A DNA stretch of 64,000 bases from Limnochordaceae bacterium (GTDB lineage: Bacteria; Bacillota; Limnochordia; Limnochordales; DUMU01). The stretch is from the NCBI GenBank assembly GCA_014896305.1, contig JADBKQ010000001.1:124001-188000 (forward strand), read 5' to 3'. A model generated the notes under the pieces. The model searched no databases, was not told the origin of the DNA, and saw only the letters and a list, made by a program, of their open reading frames with translations. This document shows, piece by piece, positions 1 through 9,294 of the stretch. Position 1 is the stretch's first letter, and every line of letters begins with the position of its first letter. The translations under genes were made by a program, and so were the position numbers.

Positions 1-204
1 AGCCACCATTGAGCACCTCGTCGATGCTGTTGTCGATGACCTCAAAGAAAAGGTGGTGGAGGCCATGAGTGTCGGTGGAGCCGATGTACATGCCTGGACG
101 CTTGCGGACAGCCTCAAGACCCTCCAGAATTTGAATCTGGTTTGCTCCGTAGACGCCATCCCCCGCCGCTTGTCCTTCTTTCTTTTGGACGGCCAACGAC
201 ACAC
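1..204 (-). CDS. gyrB: DNA gyrase subunit B, N-terminal fragment (cut by window edge)
   Basis: Minus-strand translation from GTG at 204: ...[51 protein letters not shown], the GyrB ATPase N-terminus; canonical origin synteny. Confidence 0.93.
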   Translation of the reverse strand, partial: MCRWPSKRKKDKRRGMASTEQTRFKFWRVLRLSASVQACTSAPPTLMASTTFSLRSSTTASTRCSMVA

Positions 205-330
205 CACCTCACCACAGACCGATTCGTCCTGGAAAAAGAGCACTGGCGCCGGACGGGGTGTACGATTTGCCCGTAACCCCCCCGTCCCAAACGCGCAACA
301 TTATGATGGTACCCTTTCGCCCCCAGGCTG

Positions 331-651
331 TCAATTCAAGCGCCCGTTCGTCGCCCGCTGGGGACGGCTCCGCTCGCCGGCTTCGGCCACTGGCTCCAGC
401 CACTCCGAATCGCCCACGACAAGGCCTCGCGCCTTTAACGTGGCCGGAGCCACGGGGCACCCATACGCCCGATCTGCCAGGATCACGTACGAGTTGATCC
501 GCAGGGGGTCGACGATGATCAGCCGGCCCTCTGACCGCTGCCGCTGCAAATAGGCCTGTGTCTGGCTGGGCAACCGCCCCTCGTGTGCATCGATGATGGC
601 GATCACCTCAGACAATGGCACCAGGACATCTCCGCCAAGATGAAGATACAG
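331..651 (-). CDS. remB: Extracellular matrix regulator RemB-like (DUF370) protein; CTG start proposed
   Basis: Translation (LYLHLGGDVLVPLSEVIAIIDAHEG...DPLRINSYVIL) resembles DUF370/RemB; lies between recF and gyrB; a purine-rich SD-like AGGGGGTGGGG precedes the CTG. Confidence 0.72.
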   Translation of the reverse strand: MYLHLGGDVLVPLSEVIAIIDAHEGRLPSQTQAYLQRQRSEGRLIIVDPLRINSYVILADRAYGCPVAPATLKARGLVVGDSEWLEPVAEAGERSRPQRATNGRLN

Positions 652-682
652 AGTACCCCACCCCCTGTCTGTCGAATGGGGT

Positions 683-1873
683 CTATTCCATTCGAGGAAA
701 TTCCATCCTGCCGTCCGTTACGCGCAAAACGAGGTCGTCTAATCCTCCCTTTGGATCGTCTGCCTGCAGGGTACGCAAAAGCTCCGGCTCTGCCGTGGTG
801 ATCCAAACCTGAGTTGGGGACGGAATCGTCCGCAGGAACCGCTGCCTGCGGTCGGGATCCAACTCCGACAACACGTCGTCTAGCAAGAAGACCGGCCAGC
901 GTCCCGTCTGTTGCTCCAGAAAGCAGACTTCTGCCAGTTTCAGCGCCAGTACCGCGCTGCGTTGCTGTCCCTGTGAACCAAAAGTTCGCAGGTCAACCCG
1001 GCCGCTCATGACTCGCAGATCGTCTCGCTGGGGACCTACGAGAGTCATCCCCCGTCGCCACTCCAAATCGGCAACGGCCTCCAACCTGCGCTCCAGCCAG
1101 TGCCGTAACGTTACCCAGTCCTGACTGTTTTCCACTTCCGCCACAGGTGTGGCCGCTGGCACCGCCTCCGACTCGTACGCGAGGGTGAATGGCTCCGATG
1201 AGCCAGCAATCTGCTGGTAGGCCTGGGCTGCGGCCTTCGCCAGATGAGATACGGCCCACAGACGCCGTTCCCACAAGCGAGCCGCGCTTTCCAAGAACAC
1301 GTCCGTAAACGTTTCCAGCAGCTGACTCCGGGCCCGTCCGGCCCCGGCAGCGGCTGCCTGTTGCAGGATGTGGTTTCGCTGCGCCAGCACTCTCTGATAT
1401 CGCTGCAGGTGGTGCCGGTAATACGAGCTGGCTTGAGACAAAAGCTCATCCAGGAACTGGCGCCGTTCCTGCGGACCCCCTTTGATCAAAAACAGGGTAT
1501 CGGGCGTGAACACCACGGCCGAAAAGAAGCCACGCAACTCCCGTGCAGCAACGGCCGTCGCATTCACCCGTACCTGCCGGCGGCTCGCCCCTCCTCCATC
1601 GGCGTGCGCCTGGGTTGCGATGGTGACCTCGGCCGGCCCGTCCTCTCTCTCTACTTCCAGTCTGACCCGGTAACCGCTCTGTCCCCAGCGAATCATCTCG
1701 CGATCCCGGGCGGTCCGAAAAGAGCTACCAGTCAGGCCAAGGTAGATCGCCTCCAGCAGGTTGGTCTTGCCCTGTCCGTTCTCCCCCAGGAGAACCACCC
1801 GCCGCGCATCACACGCAACGTGCAGTTGTGGGTAATTACGGAAATCCTCCAGCTGAACTTCACGTACCCGCAC
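683..1873 (-). CDS. recF: DNA replication and repair protein RecF (GTG start proposed)
   Basis: VRVREVQLEDFRNYPQLHV...LLGENGQGKTNLLEAIYLG (Walker A)...VFLLDDVLSELD (Walker B). Confidence 0.95.
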   Translation of the reverse strand: MRVREVQLEDFRNYPQLHVACDARRVVLLGENGQGKTNLLEAIYLGLTGSSFRTARDREMIRWGQSGYRVRLEVEREDGPAEVTIATQAHADGGGASRRQVRVNATAVAARELRGFFSAVVFTPDTLFLIKGGPQERRQFLDELLSQASSYYRHHLQRYQRVLAQRNHILQQAAAAGAGRARSQLLETFTDVFLESAARLWERRLWAVSHLAKAAAQAYQQIAGSSEPFTLAYESEAVPAATPVAEVENSQDWVTLRHWLERRLEAVADLEWRRGMTLVGPQRDDLRVMSGRVDLRTFGSQGQQRSAVLALKLAEVCFLEQQTGRWPVFLLDDVLSELDPDRRQRFLRTIPSPTQVWITTAEPELLRTLQADDPKGGLDDLVLRVTDGRMEFPRME

Positions 1874-2096
1874 GGTCGCTCCCAGACTCCGCCACACAGC
1901 GATACGTCGTGGCCCCTATACGGATCTCGTCGCCCGGATGCAGTTTTCGTCCCCGGCGGTTCTCGGGTTGCCCGTTTACCTCGACTTTCTGTTGGGCAAG
2001 GAACGCGGGGACCTGCCCTCCGGTAACCACCAGCCCCAGCCTCTTCAGCATCTGGCCAAGCGTGATCCAATCGCCATGAACCGGTACGTCTGTCAC
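1860..2096 (-). CDS. yaaA: S4 domain RNA-binding protein YaaA
   Basis: 78 aa S4-domain pattern (LGQMLKRLGLVVTGGQVPAFLAQQKVEVNGQPENRRGRKLHPGDEI) between dnaN and recF. Confidence 0.88.
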   Translation of the reverse strand: MTDVPVHGDWITLGQMLKRLGLVVTGGQVPAFLAQQKVEVNGQPENRRGRKLHPGDEIRIGATTYRCVAESGSDRAGT

Positions 2097-2121
2097 GGTA
2101 CCCCCTGCCTTCCACCCGAGG

Positions 2122-3240
2122 CTAACTGGTGCGGACTGGCATCATGACACACAGATAGCTATTATCCTCTTCTGGCCGTAGGGTGCCCGGGCTGAGCGCA
2201 CTGTCCAGCCCCAACACGACGTTTTCGCTGGTGAGTGCTTTGAGCACATCTGAAAGAAAACGGGCCTGGTAGGCTGTTTGAAAGGGATTGTCCGTGTAGT
2301 TGATGGCCAGCTCCTCCACCACTTTCCCGACGTCGGCCTCCTGAGCGGTCAGTCGCAGTAACCCTGACTCCAATTGAAGGACAACAAAGGCTGGCCCGGT
2401 CCGGGAAACGAGCGCCGCCCGTTCCACCGCTGCCAGTAGCGGTTCCCGGGGTAGCACCACGGAGAGCCGCTGGTTCAACGGCATCGCCTGGCGGTAAAGG
2501 GGGAATTGCCCTTCCACCAGGCGAGTGGTGAGGCAAAACCCGCCCCAGGAGAAGACTGATTGACGGCGGTCCATTTCCACCGAGATCAGTTCAGCCGGTT
2601 CGTCTGCCGGTGAACGACCTAGCTCCGCCATGGCCCGGGCTGGCACAATCACGGCCATCTCCTGGGCGGGGGCGGACTCTTCTTCTTCCCAGGGATGCCG
2701 CGCCAGCGAGAGGCGGTTGCCGTCAGTGGCCACCAGACGCAGCTCGTCCGCAGCCGCCTCCACCAAAATGCCCGTGAGGAAAGGTCGGCTCGGGTCATTG
2801 GAGACGGCAAAGATCGTGCGCCGGATCATCTCCTGGAAAACTTTGCGTTTCACACTCCATTTGACCGGTTCCTCCGGTGCCGTCAGAGATGGGAAGTCAT
2901 CTCCCGGCTGAAAACGCATGGACAGGTGCGAACTGCCGCAGACCAGGTCGACCTGGCCTTCGTCCTGGGCGTGAGACAGTTGCACCTCTCCGGGTGGAAA
3001 CCGGCGAATCACCTGGCTCAGAAGCCTGGCTTCCAAGACCACGTCTCCAGGTTCCTCTACCTGGGCGGGGATAGTGGTTTCGAGCGAAAGCTCGAGGTCA
3101 GTGGCATTCAACTGCAGCTGGCCGGTGGTGGCCCGCAGTCGAATACCAGCCAGTAAAGGCAGGGTATCCCGGACAGAGACAGCTCGTTCTACAGCCGATA
3201 TGGCGCTAACTAAACGGTCGCGCGGTACTTGCAGGCGCAA
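2122..3240 (-). CDS. dnaN: DNA polymerase III beta sliding clamp
   Basis: 372 aa; MRLQVPRDRLVSAISAVERAVSVRDTLPLLAGIRL...; C-terminal YLCVMMPVRTS; synteny. Confidence 0.96.
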   Translation of the reverse strand: MRLQVPRDRLVSAISAVERAVSVRDTLPLLAGIRLRATTGQLQLNATDLELSLETTIPAQVEEPGDVVLEARLLSQVIRRFPPGEVQLSHAQDEGQVDLVCGSSHLSMRFQPGDDFPSLTAPEEPVKWSVKRKVFQEMIRRTIFAVSNDPSRPFLTGILVEAAADELRLVATDGNRLSLARHPWEEEESAPAQEMAVIVPARAMAELGRSPADEPAELISVEMDRRQSVFSWGGFCLTTRLVEGQFPLYRQAMPLNQRLSVVLPREPLLAAVERAALVSRTGPAFVVLQLESGLLRLTAQEADVGKVVEELAINYTDNPFQTAYQARFLSDVLKALTSENVVLGLDSALSPGTLRPEEDNSYLCVMMPVRTS

Positions 3241-3554
3241 CGGTATCCCTTCTTTCCACGACCCAAGTATACCGTGAGAAAGTTGGCTTTGACGGTGCGG
3301 ATTCCTGCCTCAGGAAAAATCGGGCCGTGGCGTAGCTCGCGGGTGCACGCAAGATGCATTGGCTGCTTGCCGCTACGTCGGCAGGGTAGTTGAGGGCAGG
3401 CAGAGTGCGGATAGTGGGGCTGTGGGTCGGGCGGCCCAAGAGGTGCGAGAGGGCGCGCTTGACTGGGTAAGTGGGTGGACAGGGGGAGAGGAGGAGGTAG
3501 GGGAGGTGAAGGAACCTATGACAACTACGACCGGAGAAGGACCCGTAGGGCGGG

Positions 3555-3750
3555 GGAAAATGTGGATCCGTGGGGGATAATGTGCTAAAGTGCCGAGCGC
3601 AACAGAGTTCCGGAAAAGATGACGGGGGAGAGACCTCCGGCTGGGCTTGTGGATAATGGGTGGACCCTCTGAGGAAGTCGTGGGAAGGCGAGCGGCGAAC
3701 CGCGCAAAAGGGGAAAAGAGCAGGATCCACCCACAAAGGATCCACAGGCG
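3555..3750. promoter_or_regulatory. DnaA-box cluster between dnaA and dnaN (oriC component)
   Basis: Perfect DnaA box TGTGGATAA at 3648-3656; near boxes TGTGGATCC 3561-3569, GGATCCACA 3738-3746; non-coding 3241-3784. Confidence 0.75.
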
Positions 3751-3784
3751 CAATGTGAAGGAGCAGAGGGAGCGGAGCGCTCCG

Positions 3785-5275
3785 TCAAGATACCGGCCGG
3801 CGGAGCTGCTCCTTTAAGGACTCGATGACCGTCTTCAGGGACGGATCCTCATGCAAGGCGGTCTCGACACGCTCACAGGCATGCATCACGGTCGTATGAT
3901 CACGGCCGAATTCCGCCCCGATTTGAGGCAGGGAAGCATCGGTCAGTTCCCGGACCAGGAACATCGCCACTTGCCGGGGAAACGCCACGGCCCGACTGCG
4001 GCGCTTGCTACGCAGCTCATCCAGGGAGACGCCGTAATAATCTGCTACCGCTTTCTGGATCGATGCAATCGAGATCCGCGTGGGAGTAGCGCTCACCATA
4101 GGCTTGAGGACCTCTGCCGCCAGTTCCACGGTGAGCGGCCGGGAGGTCAGGGCGGCGTAGGCGATCACCCGGTTGAGAGCGCCCTCCAGCTCCCGGATGT
4201 TCGTCAGGATCTGGCCGGCCAGGTAGGCGATCACGTCGTTGGAAGCGGCGATGTGTTCCATCGAAGCTTTGCGCTTCAAAATGGCCAGGCGGGTCTCATA
4301 GTCTGGGGGGGAGATGTCGGCCATCAGACCCCACTCGAACCGGGAACGCAGCCGTTCCTCAAGGGTGGGGATTTCCTTGGGTGGACGGTCGCTGGAGATG
4401 ACAATCTGCTTGTTGGCCTCGTACAGCGCGTTGAACGTATGGAAGAACTCCTCTTGGGTACTTTCCTTGCCGGCCACGAACTGGATGTCGTCGATGAGCA
4501 GGATGTCCGCCGTCCGATACTTGGCGCGAAACTGCTCCATCTCACGGCGCTGAATGCCGTTGACCAACTCATTGGTGAACTTCTCCGAAGTGACATACAC
4601 CACCCGCAACGAAGGGTGGTGCTCCAGCGTGTGATGCCCGATCGCCTGCATCAAATGGGTTTTGCCTAGACCCACGCCACCATACAGAAAGAGGGGGTTG
4701 TAACTGTGGGCCGGGTCTTCCGCCACGGCCAGGCAGGCCGCGTGGGCAAAGCGATTGCTCCCGCCGACGACAAAAGTATCGAATGTGTACCGCGGGTTGA
4801 GCGCAGCTGCCAGGTCGTCGACGTGGGCCGCGGCACGGGCCGCTGAGCGGGAGCGGGGAGCCGGCGAGGAAGATATCTGAGATTCAGCCATTGCGGCGAT
4901 AGGGGTGCGCGGAGCACGGGCCCGCCGCGAGGGCGAAGGAGCTGTGGCGTCCAGCGAGGTCAAGCGGGTACCTGCCGCAGGAGGGACTGCCGGCGCGGAC
5001 ACGGGGTGGGAGGGGAGTGGCGGCTGTTCGCCGGGCAAAAGGAACTTTACCCTCCAGTCGGCCCCGAGAAGCTCCGCCAGGCAGGTTCGAAGGTGATCTC
5101 GGTAGTGCGCCTCGAGCCAATCCCGGGCAAATTGGTTGGGGATCTCGACGAGAAGGGTGCTACCCTGCACGCCCAGGGGACGCGCTCCCGTCAGCCAGGC
5201 AGAGTACGTTTCAGAATCAAGCTCATTGGCGAGGAGCGCGAGGGTCTGGGTCCATATTGATTCGGCGTCGTGCAT
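3785..5275 (-). CDS. dnaA: Chromosomal replication initiator DnaA
   Basis: MHDAESIWTQTLALLANELDSETYSAWL...; GGVGLGKTHLMQAIGH Walker A; C-terminal FGRDHTTVMHACERVE DnaA-box binding motif. Confidence 0.98.
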   Translation of the reverse strand: MHDAESIWTQTLALLANELDSETYSAWLTGARPLGVQGSTLLVEIPNQFARDWLEAHYRDHLRTCLAELLGADWRVKFLLPGEQPPLPSHPVSAPAVPPAAGTRLTSLDATAPSPSRRARAPRTPIAAMAESQISSSPAPRSRSAARAAAHVDDLAAALNPRYTFDTFVVGGSNRFAHAACLAVAEDPAHSYNPLFLYGGVGLGKTHLMQAIGHHTLEHHPSLRVVYVTSEKFTNELVNGIQRREMEQFRAKYRTADILLIDDIQFVAGKESTQEEFFHTFNALYEANKQIVISSDRPPKEIPTLEERLRSRFEWGLMADISPPDYETRLAILKRKASMEHIAASNDVIAYLAGQILTNIRELEGALNRVIAYAALTSRPLTVELAAEVLKPMVSATPTRISIASIQKAVADYYGVSLDELRSKRRSRAVAFPRQVAMFLVRELTDASLPQIGAEFGRDHTTVMHACERVETALHEDPSLKTVIESLKEQLRRPVS

Positions 5276-5454
5276 GGGATGGCCTCCGCAAGTATCTACA
5301 ATTGAATGGGGTAAGCAAAAGACCGCGGCGCAGGATAGACTCCGGCGCACAGTCTTCGGAATATCGAGCATTCGGCGAGGAGGCCAAGCTCTCCTGCCCG
5401 AGGAGAGGGACGAACATACCTTCCGGGCAAACGGATAAGCGGTTGTACACAGAA

Positions 5455-5580
5455 TCAACAAGTTATCCACAGGGCAGAGTCTCGACAGGGAGCGAGGTCC
5501 GGGGGCGGGACAAGGAAAGTCCTGCTTTTATCAGGGAATTTGCTCAGGGGAAACTATCCACAAGGTCTGTGGAGAATGCG
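5455..5580. promoter_or_regulatory. DnaA-box cluster upstream of dnaA (oriC component)
   Basis: Perfect TTATCCACA at 5463-5471; CTATCCACA 5555-5563 (8/9); TGTGGAGAA 5569-5577 (8/9). Confidence 0.75.
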
Positions 5581-5670
5581 TGGGGCGTTGGGGAACCGGA
5601 GGGCGCGGCTGGGCCCCAGACAGGACGAGGGCGGCGAAGCCTGCGGTTTAGAAGGGGCAAGGTGTGCGAA

Positions 5671-5700
5671 TTGACACCTCTGGAAAGCGAACAGTATAAT
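5671..5700 (+). promoter_or_regulatory. Sigma-A type promoter for the rpmH operon
   Basis: TTGACA (5671-5676), 18 nt spacer, TATAAT (5695-5700); both hexamers match consensus. Confidence 0.8.
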
Positions 5701-5874
5701 CAATCCGCACTGCAGCCGGGTTGGCAGGCCGACAGGGCCGTTTTTTTACGCATCACATCCCCGGAAGCAGCACAGTGTTGGGTTGGTGGCAATGCCAGAA
5801 ATGAAGGAGGGGAGCGGGGACGACGCTCGTGACCGGGCAAGCGGCGGGGGCGAGCGGCGGCTTCCGCAAACAGG

Positions 5875-6018
5875 ATGAAGAGAACGTGGCAGCCCAAGAG
5901 GCGGCGGCGGGTGAGAGTACACGGCTTTCTGCGGCGGATGTCGACACCGGGCGGCCGCAAAGTATTGGCGAGGCGACGGGCGAAGGGGCGGACCCGCCTG
6001 ACCGTAACGGCGGATTGA
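5875..6018 (+). CDS. rpmH: 50S ribosomal protein L34 (47 aa, below the ORF-track size cutoff)
   Basis: Manual translation [47 protein letters not shown], classic L34. Confidence 0.97.
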   Translation: MKRTWQPKRRRRVRVHGFLRRMSTPGGRKVLARRRAKGRTRLTVTAD

Positions 6019-6377
6019 GCCGGTGTGACGTCTATCCATGCCGGTTGACACGGCGACAGGCGTTTCAGAGAGTATATGATAGAGGTCAGCGCAGCAGCGG
6101 TCCGTGGGTAACCGTACGATGGCTGGCTGGACCATGTCCGAATGGGCGGGTAGGCTTTTCTATCTCTCGCAAGGCGGGCAAGGCGGTGGTGCGGAACCGT
6201 CTGCGCCGCCGGCTGCGGGAGATCGTGCGGCAGTTGGCCCGGAGGGGAGAGTGGCCGGGCGGGACCGATGTCGTATTGGTGGCGCGGCCAGGCGCGGCGC
6301 AGGCATCCTTTGAGCAATTGCAGGACAACTTGGAGCGGGTCATGAAATGGGTGAGGCAGGCACGCGCGTCGGAATAG
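6015..6377 (+). CDS. rnpA: Ribonuclease P protein component (TTG start overlapping rpmH stop proposed; frame open back to GTG 5829)
   Basis: [14 protein letters not shown]...[30 protein letters not shown] motif; directly after rpmH. Confidence 0.92.
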   Translation: MSRCDVYPCRLTRRQAFQRVYDRGQRSSGPWVTVRWLAGPCPNGRVGFSISRKAGKAVVRNRLRRRLREIVRQLARRGEWPGGTDVVLVARPGAAQASFEQLQDNLERVMKWVRQARASE

Positions 6378-6661
6378 GATGGCGCAGGCTATCCTCCGGG
6401 GTAAGTTGGGCTGTGATGATGGCCATCCGTGCTTACCAGCGCGGGATATCGCCGTTTTTGCCACGCAGCTGCCGGTACACTCCCACCTGTTCTGAGTATA
6501 CGTTGCAGGCGGTGGTTCGTTTTGGGGCGGTGCGTGGATTGTGGCTGGGGCTGCGACGGGTAGCCCGCTGCCATCCCTGGCATGAGGGTGGGTATGACCC
6601 GGTGCCAGAGGTATATCCGGCTCGGCGGAGAGAGGTTCTCGCGGTTGGTTTGAAACGTTGA
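6347..6661 (+). CDS. yidD: Membrane protein insertion efficiency factor YidD (start uncertain, possibly 6416)
   Basis: [35 protein letters not shown]...[15 protein letters not shown] signature; between rnpA and yidC. Confidence 0.93.
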   Translation: MGEAGTRVGIGWRRLSSGVSWAVMMAIRAYQRGISPFLPRSCRYTPTCSEYTLQAVVRFGAVRGLWLGLRRVARCHPWHEGGYDPVPEVYPARRREVLAVGLKR

Positions 6662-6855
6662 GGCGATCTGGGGGCGGACGCCGGAGGGCGAACGGATGCG
6701 GTAAGGCAGTTGCGAGCCGAGATCTGTGCGGGGATGCGTGAGACGACTTCCACAGGTGCAGAAGGCGAAGGGGACAGACGAGCCGGCGGCCAGAGGGAGA
6801 AGGTAGGCGGAAGGTTCACGAGAGGAGTAGTGGAGTGGGGTACCTTGAAGCAGGA

Positions 6856-7479
6856 ATGCGGTGGATCCTGGAATTTCTGTACTCAGGAACCCATAATTAC
6901 GGGGTCGCAGTCATTCTGCTGACGGTGGCGATCCGGTTTCTCTTGTGGCCGCTGATGACGCCGCAGTTTCGGTCGGCCCTGGCCATGCGAGAGATTCAAC
7001 CTAAGCTAAAGGCAATTCAAGAAAAGTATGGGGATAACCAGGAAGAGCTGCAGAAGCGAACGATGCAGGTGTATAAGGAGCACGGCGTGAACCCCTTTGC
7101 TGGCTGCTTACCCTTGCTGGTTCAGTTGCCTTTCATGTGGGCACTGTGGCGGATGCTGGCGTCCTACCCATTCAGTGGGGGATTTCTATGGCTGTCGAGC
7201 CTGACGCATGCAGACCCGTATTACATTCTGCCCATCTTGTCCGGGGTGACCACGTGGTTGCAGTCGTGGCTGGGAGGAGCGGCGTCGGACCCGACCAGCA
7301 AGAGCATGACCGTCGTCATGCCCTTGGTTCTGACGTGGATTACGACCACACTGCCGGCGGGGGTTTCCATCTACTGGGTGACGAGCAACCTTTTCGGGAT
7401 CGGCCAGCAATGGGCTGTCACCCGATCTTTTCTTAAGAGGCGACGGGCCGGCCAGGAGGGAGGCAGGGCACGGGCATGA
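6856..7479 (+). CDS. yidC: Membrane insertase YidC/Oxa1/SpoIIIJ
   Basis: MRWILEFLYSGTHNYGVAVILLTVAIRFLLWPL...KLKAIQEKYGDNQEELQKRTMQVYKEHGVNPFAGCLPLLVQLPF. Confidence 0.95.
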   Translation: MRWILEFLYSGTHNYGVAVILLTVAIRFLLWPLMTPQFRSALAMREIQPKLKAIQEKYGDNQEELQKRTMQVYKEHGVNPFAGCLPLLVQLPFMWALWRMLASYPFSGGFLWLSSLTHADPYYILPILSGVTTWLQSWLGGAASDPTSKSMTVVMPLVLTWITTTLPAGVSIYWVTSNLFGIGQQWAVTRSFLKRRRAGQEGGRARA

Positions 7480-8297
7480 ACGAAGAAGAAGGACACCGAT
7501 CAGCAGTTCCTCGTAGCCTGGAGATGACCGGCAGGACGGTGGACGAAGCGGTCATTGCTGCCCTAGAAGAGTTGGGGGTCGAGTCGGATGAGGTCAAAGT
7601 GGAGGTCATCGGGGAAGGGTCACGGGGCCTTTTTGGGCTCGGTGGACGTTACGTCAAGGTACGAGTGACCGAGGTTGACCAGAAAGAACGCTGGATGCGG
7701 CGGGGACGCCGGTTCCTAGAGGAGGTGGTACAGGGCATAGGCGTGGACCTGTCGGTTGACGGGCGGGTGCAGGCAGACGGGTCCATCTTCTACGACTTAC
7801 GGGGGAGCCGCGCCGGTTTGTTGATCGGGCGGCGGGGACAAACCCTCGACGCTTTGCAGTTGCTGGTACGACAGGTCGTCTCCAAGGTAGCCGGGGAGCG
7901 GGTACGAGTGCTGTTGGACGCGGAGGGATACCGGCAGCGTCGGGCGATGAGCCTGAGTAATCTGGCCCGGCGCGTGGCGCAGGAGGTACGGCAGACGGGA
8001 CGCCCGGTGACCATGGAGCCGATGAACGCGGCAGAGCGGCGAATCGTGCACGTGACGTTAAGTGAGGATCCGAGCGTGGAGACGCACAGTGAGGGAAAGG
8101 ATCCCTTTCGGCGAGTGGTGGTTACGCCGGCGCAGACAGACCGGGCGGAGGAAGGAACCGGGACGCCGGCGCGCAGTTCAGCCAGAGCTGTCGGGGAGAA
8201 TGGAAGCGACGGGCAGCCAGGCCGTTCGGATTCAGAAGCAGCGTCGGATTTTTCGGAGGACGTTCAAGATCGGAGTGAGGCGGATCCGCGCGGGTAA
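7476..8297 (+). CDS. jag: Jag/KhpB RNA-binding protein (Jag-N, KH, R3H)
   Basis: GLFGLGGRYVKV (Jag-N), LIGRRGQTLDALQLLVRQVV (KH), MNAAERRIVHVTLSED (R3H). Confidence 0.93.
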   Translation: MNEEEGHRSAVPRSLEMTGRTVDEAVIAALEELGVESDEVKVEVIGEGSRGLFGLGGRYVKVRVTEVDQKERWMRRGRRFLEEVVQGIGVDLSVDGRVQADGSIFYDLRGSRAGLLIGRRGQTLDALQLLVRQVVSKVAGERVRVLLDAEGYRQRRAMSLSNLARRVAQEVRQTGRPVTMEPMNAAERRIVHVTLSEDPSVETHSEGKDPFRRVVVTPAQTDRAEEGTGTPARSSARAVGENGSDGQPGRSDSEAASDFSEDVQDRSEADPRG

Positions 8298-8348
8298 AAC
8301 AGATGCATCAAGAGGGGAAGGGCGTGGGATTGTCCCGGAGTGGGGAAG

Positions 8349-8376
8349 AAAGCGTGCTGAGGTGGCACGCTTTTTT
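8349..8376 (+). terminator. Rho-independent terminator after jag
   Basis: AAAGCGTGC-TGAGGTG-GCACGCTTT followed by TTT. Confidence 0.85.
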
Positions 8377-8428
8377 GTTGCCGGCGCTGGGCGGCGCTGT
8401 GGCGGACGGCGTGCAGGGGGGTGAGCGG

Positions 8429-9262
8429 ATGGGGTGGGGTAGGCAAGAAATCGAGAGATTTCGGCGGGCACTTCGGGAGGGGTTGCAGCAGCTGGAACTC
8501 GACTTGACGGATATGACGGTGGAGATCATGGTGGAATATGCTATAACATTAGCTTCTGCCCAGGAAGAGCAAAATCTTACAGCTCTGCGGGAGCCGGAGC
8601 AAGTAGCGTGGAAGCACTTCGTTGACTCTCTGATGGGGTGGAAGGTCTTCCGCCAGTGGGAGGAAGACAAGCAAGTGCCTCGGAATCAGCCCGGGGGGCA
8701 ATGCCAGGCTGAGAGCGAGCGCTGGTTGGCTGACCTGGGCGCGGGGGCAGGGTTTCCCGGCGTGGTATGGGCTATCGTGGGCGACTGGCATTGCCTGGAG
8801 ATCGAAGCGGAGGGGCGAAAAGCGGAGTTCATCGAGGGGTTACGTGGGCTGGTCGGCCCCGGGCGACTGCAGGTTTGGCATGGGAGAGCCGAGGAGGCTG
8901 GACGGCAGGAGGAATGGCGGGAGCGGTTTGACGTGGTGGTGGCCCGGGCGCTGGCCCGATTGGACGTGGTGGCGGAGTATGGGCTGCCTTTGTTGCGATT
9001 GGGGGGAGGGTTGGTCGCTTACAAGGGACCTGAGGGCCCCGACGAGGTTCAGTGGGTCGGGCCGGAGGTTCGGGGGCGTCTGGGCGGTGGGGAGGCAAAG
9101 GTGTTCCGGTGTGGGCTGCCGGGCGACTGGGGGAGAAGAAGCATCGTTATTCTTGAAAAGGTGGGACATTGCGAGGAATTGTACCCGCGGCGAGTGGGTA
9201 TTCCCGAAAAACGGCCCCTGGGCGGTAGTAGGAGAAGAACAGGGGGTGGCGAAGGGAAATAG
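8429..9262 (+). CDS. rsmG: 16S rRNA (guanine527-N7)-methyltransferase RsmG
   Basis: NLTALREPEQVAWKHFVDSL...LADLGAGAGFPGVVWAI...FDVVVARALARLD; start set downstream of the terminator with adjacent SD. Confidence 0.9.
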   Translation: MGWGRQEIERFRRALREGLQQLELDLTDMTVEIMVEYAITLASAQEEQNLTALREPEQVAWKHFVDSLMGWKVFRQWEEDKQVPRNQPGGQCQAESERWLADLGAGAGFPGVVWAIVGDWHCLEIEAEGRKAEFIEGLRGLVGPGRLQVWHGRAEEAGRQEEWRERFDVVVARALARLDVVAEYGLPLLRLGGGLVAYKGPEGPDEVQWVGPEVRGRLGGGEAKVFRCGLPGDWGRRSIVILEKVGHCEELYPRRVGIPEKRPLGGSRRRTGGGEGK

Positions 9263-9294
9263 GACCGATTCGGACAGGGAAGTGAGGTGCGGCG

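Noticed and set aside
3206-3745. 179-aa minus-strand ORF in the dnaA-dnaN gap
   Set aside because: Overlaps DnaA boxes and non-coding origin DNA; S/P/R-rich translation with no recognisable domain
7240-7260. Possible second parS around ACCACGTGGT in yidC
   Set aside because: Only the central palindrome matches; the outer TGTT/AACA arms do not
8303-8428. N-terminal extension of the rsmG ORF starting at 8303
   Set aside because: It contains the intrinsic terminator at 8349-8376; the start at 8429 has a good SD and fits RsmG length
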